Assembly: GCA_023213395.1 (NCBI GenBank)
Contig: CM041465.1
Span: 216,635,741 to 216,699,740, forward strand
DNA: 64,000 nt
Direction of reading: 5' to 3'
Source: Cycas panzhihuaensis
Taxonomy: Eukaryota > Cycadophyta
The position numbers were made by a program, and so were the translations under genes. Numbering within the stretch: the stretch's first letter is position 1; the number at the start of each line of letters is the position of its first letter. The notes under the pieces were generated by a model that was not told the DNA's origin, searched no databases, and saw nothing but the letters and a program-made list of their open reading frames with translations. This document shows positions 61,601 to 64,000 of this stretch, in pieces.

Positions 61601-62660
61601 AGCAAAGATGCAGGAATCATTATATACTGAGCTTGAACCAGCAGAATTATACCTTACTCTTAATGAAGAGCCCTTAACGTACCAAGAAGCTATAAAGCAT
61701 ATAGCTTGGAGAAACGCCATGAACGAAGAGTACCAATCTCTTATCAAGAACAGTACATGGGAGCTCATTGATCTACCACTTGGAAGAAAGATAGTTCAAA
61801 ATAAATGAGTGTTCAAAAACAAATATAGATCAGATGGAACCCTTGAAAAACACAAGATGAGGTTGGTAGCTAAAGGATTTACATAAAGGGAAGGCATCGA
61901 CTACACTGAAGTCTTTGCACCTACAACCAAGTGGCCTATAATTAAAACTCTTGTGGCCTTGGCTACTCAACAGGGTTGGAAAATCCACCAACTTGATATT
62001 AAGACTGTGTTTCTTAATGGAGATCTTGAAGAAGAAATTTACATGGCTCAGCCAGAAGGATATGAGATCGAAGGTCAAGAGCATAAGGTTTACAGGCTCA
62101 GAAAGTCCTTGTATGGCCTTAAACAAGCCCCTCATGCTTGGTTTGCCAAGTTGTCTGAAAGGATAAGGTAACTTGGATACGAGGTTTGTGACTATCAAGA
62201 TATTGATGCAACGTTATTCATCAAGCGCCATAAGGATAAAGTCACTTATCTCATAATCTTTGTTGATGACATGCTAGTAACGAGTAATAGTGAACAGGTA
62301 ATAAGCTAGCTGAAAAAGGACCTTGGCAAAATGTTTGAATTACCTGACCTTAGTTTGATGAAATATTACTTAGGAATTGAAGTAACACAAAAGAATGGAA
62401 AAATTTTCCTCTCCCAAGAAAAATATATCAACGATCTTCTAACCAAGTTTCAGTTAGGAGATGTTCGACCAGTGATGTTACCTATGGATCCTAACACTAA
62501 ACTCTCAGTTGAAGGTGACACTAGGGAGGCAGACGCAACACTCTATAGGAAAATTGTAGGTAGTCTCATCTACACTACCAATACAAGGCCAGATATTATA
62601 CTATATGTCGACATTCTTTCTCGTTATATGACAAATCCTAAGCAGAATCATTGGCAGGCA
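61600..62660 (+). pseudogene. Element G reverse transcriptase (broken)
   Basis: The frame shows AWRNAMNEEYQSLIKNSTWELIDLP, KMRLVAKGFT-stop, then WKIHQLDIKTVFLNGDLEEE with the first Asp. KSLYGLKQAPHAWF (62102-62143) and the active site FVDD at 62259-62270 follow. Next comes KYYLGIEVTQKNGKIFLSQ, then the TRPDIILYVDILSR segment. The open pieces of 72 and 172 codons are the longest pol pieces in the window. Stops at 61807, 61885, 62169 and 62308 interrupt it. Catalytic Asp residues are kept. Confidence 0.9.
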
Positions 62661-63215
62661 GTAGTGCGAGTGTTGAGATACCTTAAGACGACCAGCAAAT
62701 ATAGTCTATTGTATGAACCTAATTCAAACTTCAAGATTTCTACATACACAGACTCAAACTTTGTAAGAGATAAAGATACAGGAAGATCTATATCTAAGTA
62801 TATAATGTTTCTTAGAATAGCACCAATATCATGGAGATCTAGACAGTAGAAGATAGTTGCAAATTCAACTACCGAAGTTAAATACATTGTTGCTTCCGAG
62901 ACCAGTAAAGAGGTGATATGGCTAAGAAAATTATTGGAAATATTGAATATCACCCAAACAAGTCCTATGAGTCTTCATATGGATAATCAATTAGCAATTT
63001 GCATGGAAAAAAATCCTGTATTCTATGATCGTACCAAACACATAAGTACGAAAGTCTACAGGATTAAGGAACTTATTTATGACGGCACAATTCAATTAGA
63101 TTACTGCCCCACAGCAGATCAAGTGGTTGATATCTTCACCAAACTGTTGCAAAGGGTGAAGTTTAAACAGTTCCAAAGGTAGCTTGACCTTAGAACCTCC
63201 ATCTTCGATTGATAA
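62661..63215 (+). pseudogene. Element G RNase H (broken)
   Basis: Contains YSLLYEPNSNFKISTYTDSNF (first Asp kept) and a segment reading NSTTEVKYIVAS where the family has TEAEY, so the catalytic Glu has become Lys. LHMDNQLAIC (Asp kept) and DRTKHISTKVYRIKELI follow. It ends with DQVVDIFTKLL and KFKQFQR before a stop at 63180. A TAG at 62848 splits it. RNase H would degrade the RNA template. Confidence 0.87.
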
Positions 63216-63650
63216 AAGAAGATGGCAACAGGATCATCATACTCTATTCTCTTCATGAAAACCCCTTGTGGGCACAGAAGAATAAGAGTAAGTCTCTACT
63301 TTATCCTCTTTGTGAAAACCCCATGTGGGCACGGAAGGATAAAGGTTGTACTTATTTTAGAAAATTAGAACCTCTGAAAACCTAAAAGGGCATAGGGGAT
63401 GACCAAATAGTGTATGGAGACTTAGTAGATTAACCTGCACATTTAAGCTGCTTAGCTATTAGGCTACATCAAAGAGCCACCTTAGCCATTTTGATTTATA
63501 AAAGGGGCTATAGATCTTAGAAAGTTTGTGGGTTTTTATTCCCCATGAGGGTTTTCCCACAAAAGTGTCATTTAGAATTTCAAGGTAATAATGAGACTCA
63601 AATAAAGACCCCATATAATAGATTTTCTGAAAATGACCTTCCACCATTAA
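63216..63650 (+). other. Element G 3' untranslated region
   Basis: Non-coding, conserved with F (45205-45650) and with D (33200-33640). It contains two related 60-70-bp units (CCCCTTGTGGGCACAGAAG near 63262 and CCCCATGTGGGCACGGAAG near 63320), an imperfect tandem repeat also visible in F. Confidence 0.7.
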
Positions 63651-63659
63651 GAGGGGAAT
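63651..63659 (+). promoter_or_regulatory. Polypurine tract of G
   Basis: GAGGGGAAT directly precedes TGAAAAAGG. Confidence 0.88.
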
Positions 63660-63971
63660 TGAAAAAGGTTAATGTATCAAGGTTATTTGTGTAGATTAAT
63701 TATGTGACCTTAGGATATATTATTAGCATTAGTCTCTTAATGAAATGTACTTTATGTGCATTTAAATATAATTTTAGGTTCATGTCAATAGGCAGGAAAA
63801 TCCTAACCCTAATGCTCACCCTTAATAATAAAAGGTGAAATCTCGAGGAGGGATTTATAATTCATTCTCACCTCCAAGCTTACTCTCATATCTTGTTTTA
63901 TCTTCTTTTTCATTCTCCATTGCCATTGTGTGCATGTGAGTGATTTATCTCCTAGATCCATCCTTCCTTCA
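63660..63971 (+). repeat. 3' LTR of G (312 bp)
   Basis: Starts TGAAAAAGGTTAATG and ends CCTTCCTTCA; TG/CA intact. Confidence 0.93.
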
Positions 63972-64000
63972 ACACTCACCCCCTTCGAGTCTAACCTAGT
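63972..64000 (+). other. Right flank of G repeating H leader sequence
   Basis: ACTCACCCCCTTCGAGTCTA and the following bases match 56158-56186 with about three differences, in the same orientation. The window ends before the extent can be seen. Confidence 0.7.

Larger units (their letters stand above)
56330..63971 (+). mobile_element. Full-length copia element G
   Basis: LTRs are at 56330-56637 and 63660-63971, with a perfect PBS, a polypurine tract and all domains in copia order. It has the fewest defects in the window. Over the 299-bp core the LTRs differ at about 19 positions by hand count. Flanks AAGGT (56325-56329) and ACACT (63972-63976) do not form a target duplication. Instead the right flank repeats sequence found 150-170 bp upstream of the 5' LTR. 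Confidence 0.92.

Noticed and set aside
61830-62198. 122-codon minus-strand frame in element G
   Set aside because: Antisense shadow of the G reverse transcriptase; contains no domain of its own.

Overview
This 64-kb window looks like heterochromatic, gene-poor DNA of a seed plant. It is strongly A+T rich and carries very long TA/TG/GA microsatellites. It is built almost entirely from decayed LTR retrotransposons. The primer-binding sites of the Ty1/copia elements match TGGTATCAGAGC, the initiator-tRNA-Met site typical of plant copia elements. The Ty3/gypsy remnant ends in a chromodomain. I cannot name the species. I found no host protein gene, rRNA, tRNA or CRISPR array, and every retroelement polyprotein is broken by stops, frameshifts or lost catalytic residues.

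Layout. 1-2590: the 3' part of a pol-less copia derivative (A1, + strand). 4700-14459: copia element B (- strand), bounded by the direct repeat ACCTT, with a second pol-less copy (A2, 10200-13379, - strand) inside it. 15329-19644: element K (+ strand), target duplication GATTA, no recognisable coding. 23083-about 26070: a truncated copia (M, - strand). 27701-29903: a large microsatellite complex interleaved with four alternating inverted copies of a ~125-bp module. 30137-30442: an orphan LTR next to a PBS-like site. 32879-40425: copia D (- strand), two 306-bp LTRs, target duplication CTAAT.

The right third is a nest. A chromodomain gypsy element (41018-44268, - strand) appears to be interrupted by copia H (- strand; its parts are 44269-44894 and 52422-56329). 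H is in turn interrupted by copia F (44895-52421, - strand, target duplication CTTTT) and copia G (56330-63971, + strand). F and G belong to one subfamily in opposite orientation, and D is a close relative of both.

How the parts relate. Autonomous copia elements here have the order gag - protease - integrase - RT - RNase H. A1/A2 keep only the gag N-terminus and what looks like the last residues of RNase H, so they would have depended on enzymes from a relative. Hand counts of LTR divergence (G about 6% over its 299-bp core, D about 10%, F about 14%) give an insertion order that agrees with the nesting. Many losses of active-site or zinc-ligand residues are C-to-T or G-to-A changes, as expected from deamination of methylated cytosine in silenced DNA. 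All hand counts are approximate, because no alignment software was used.
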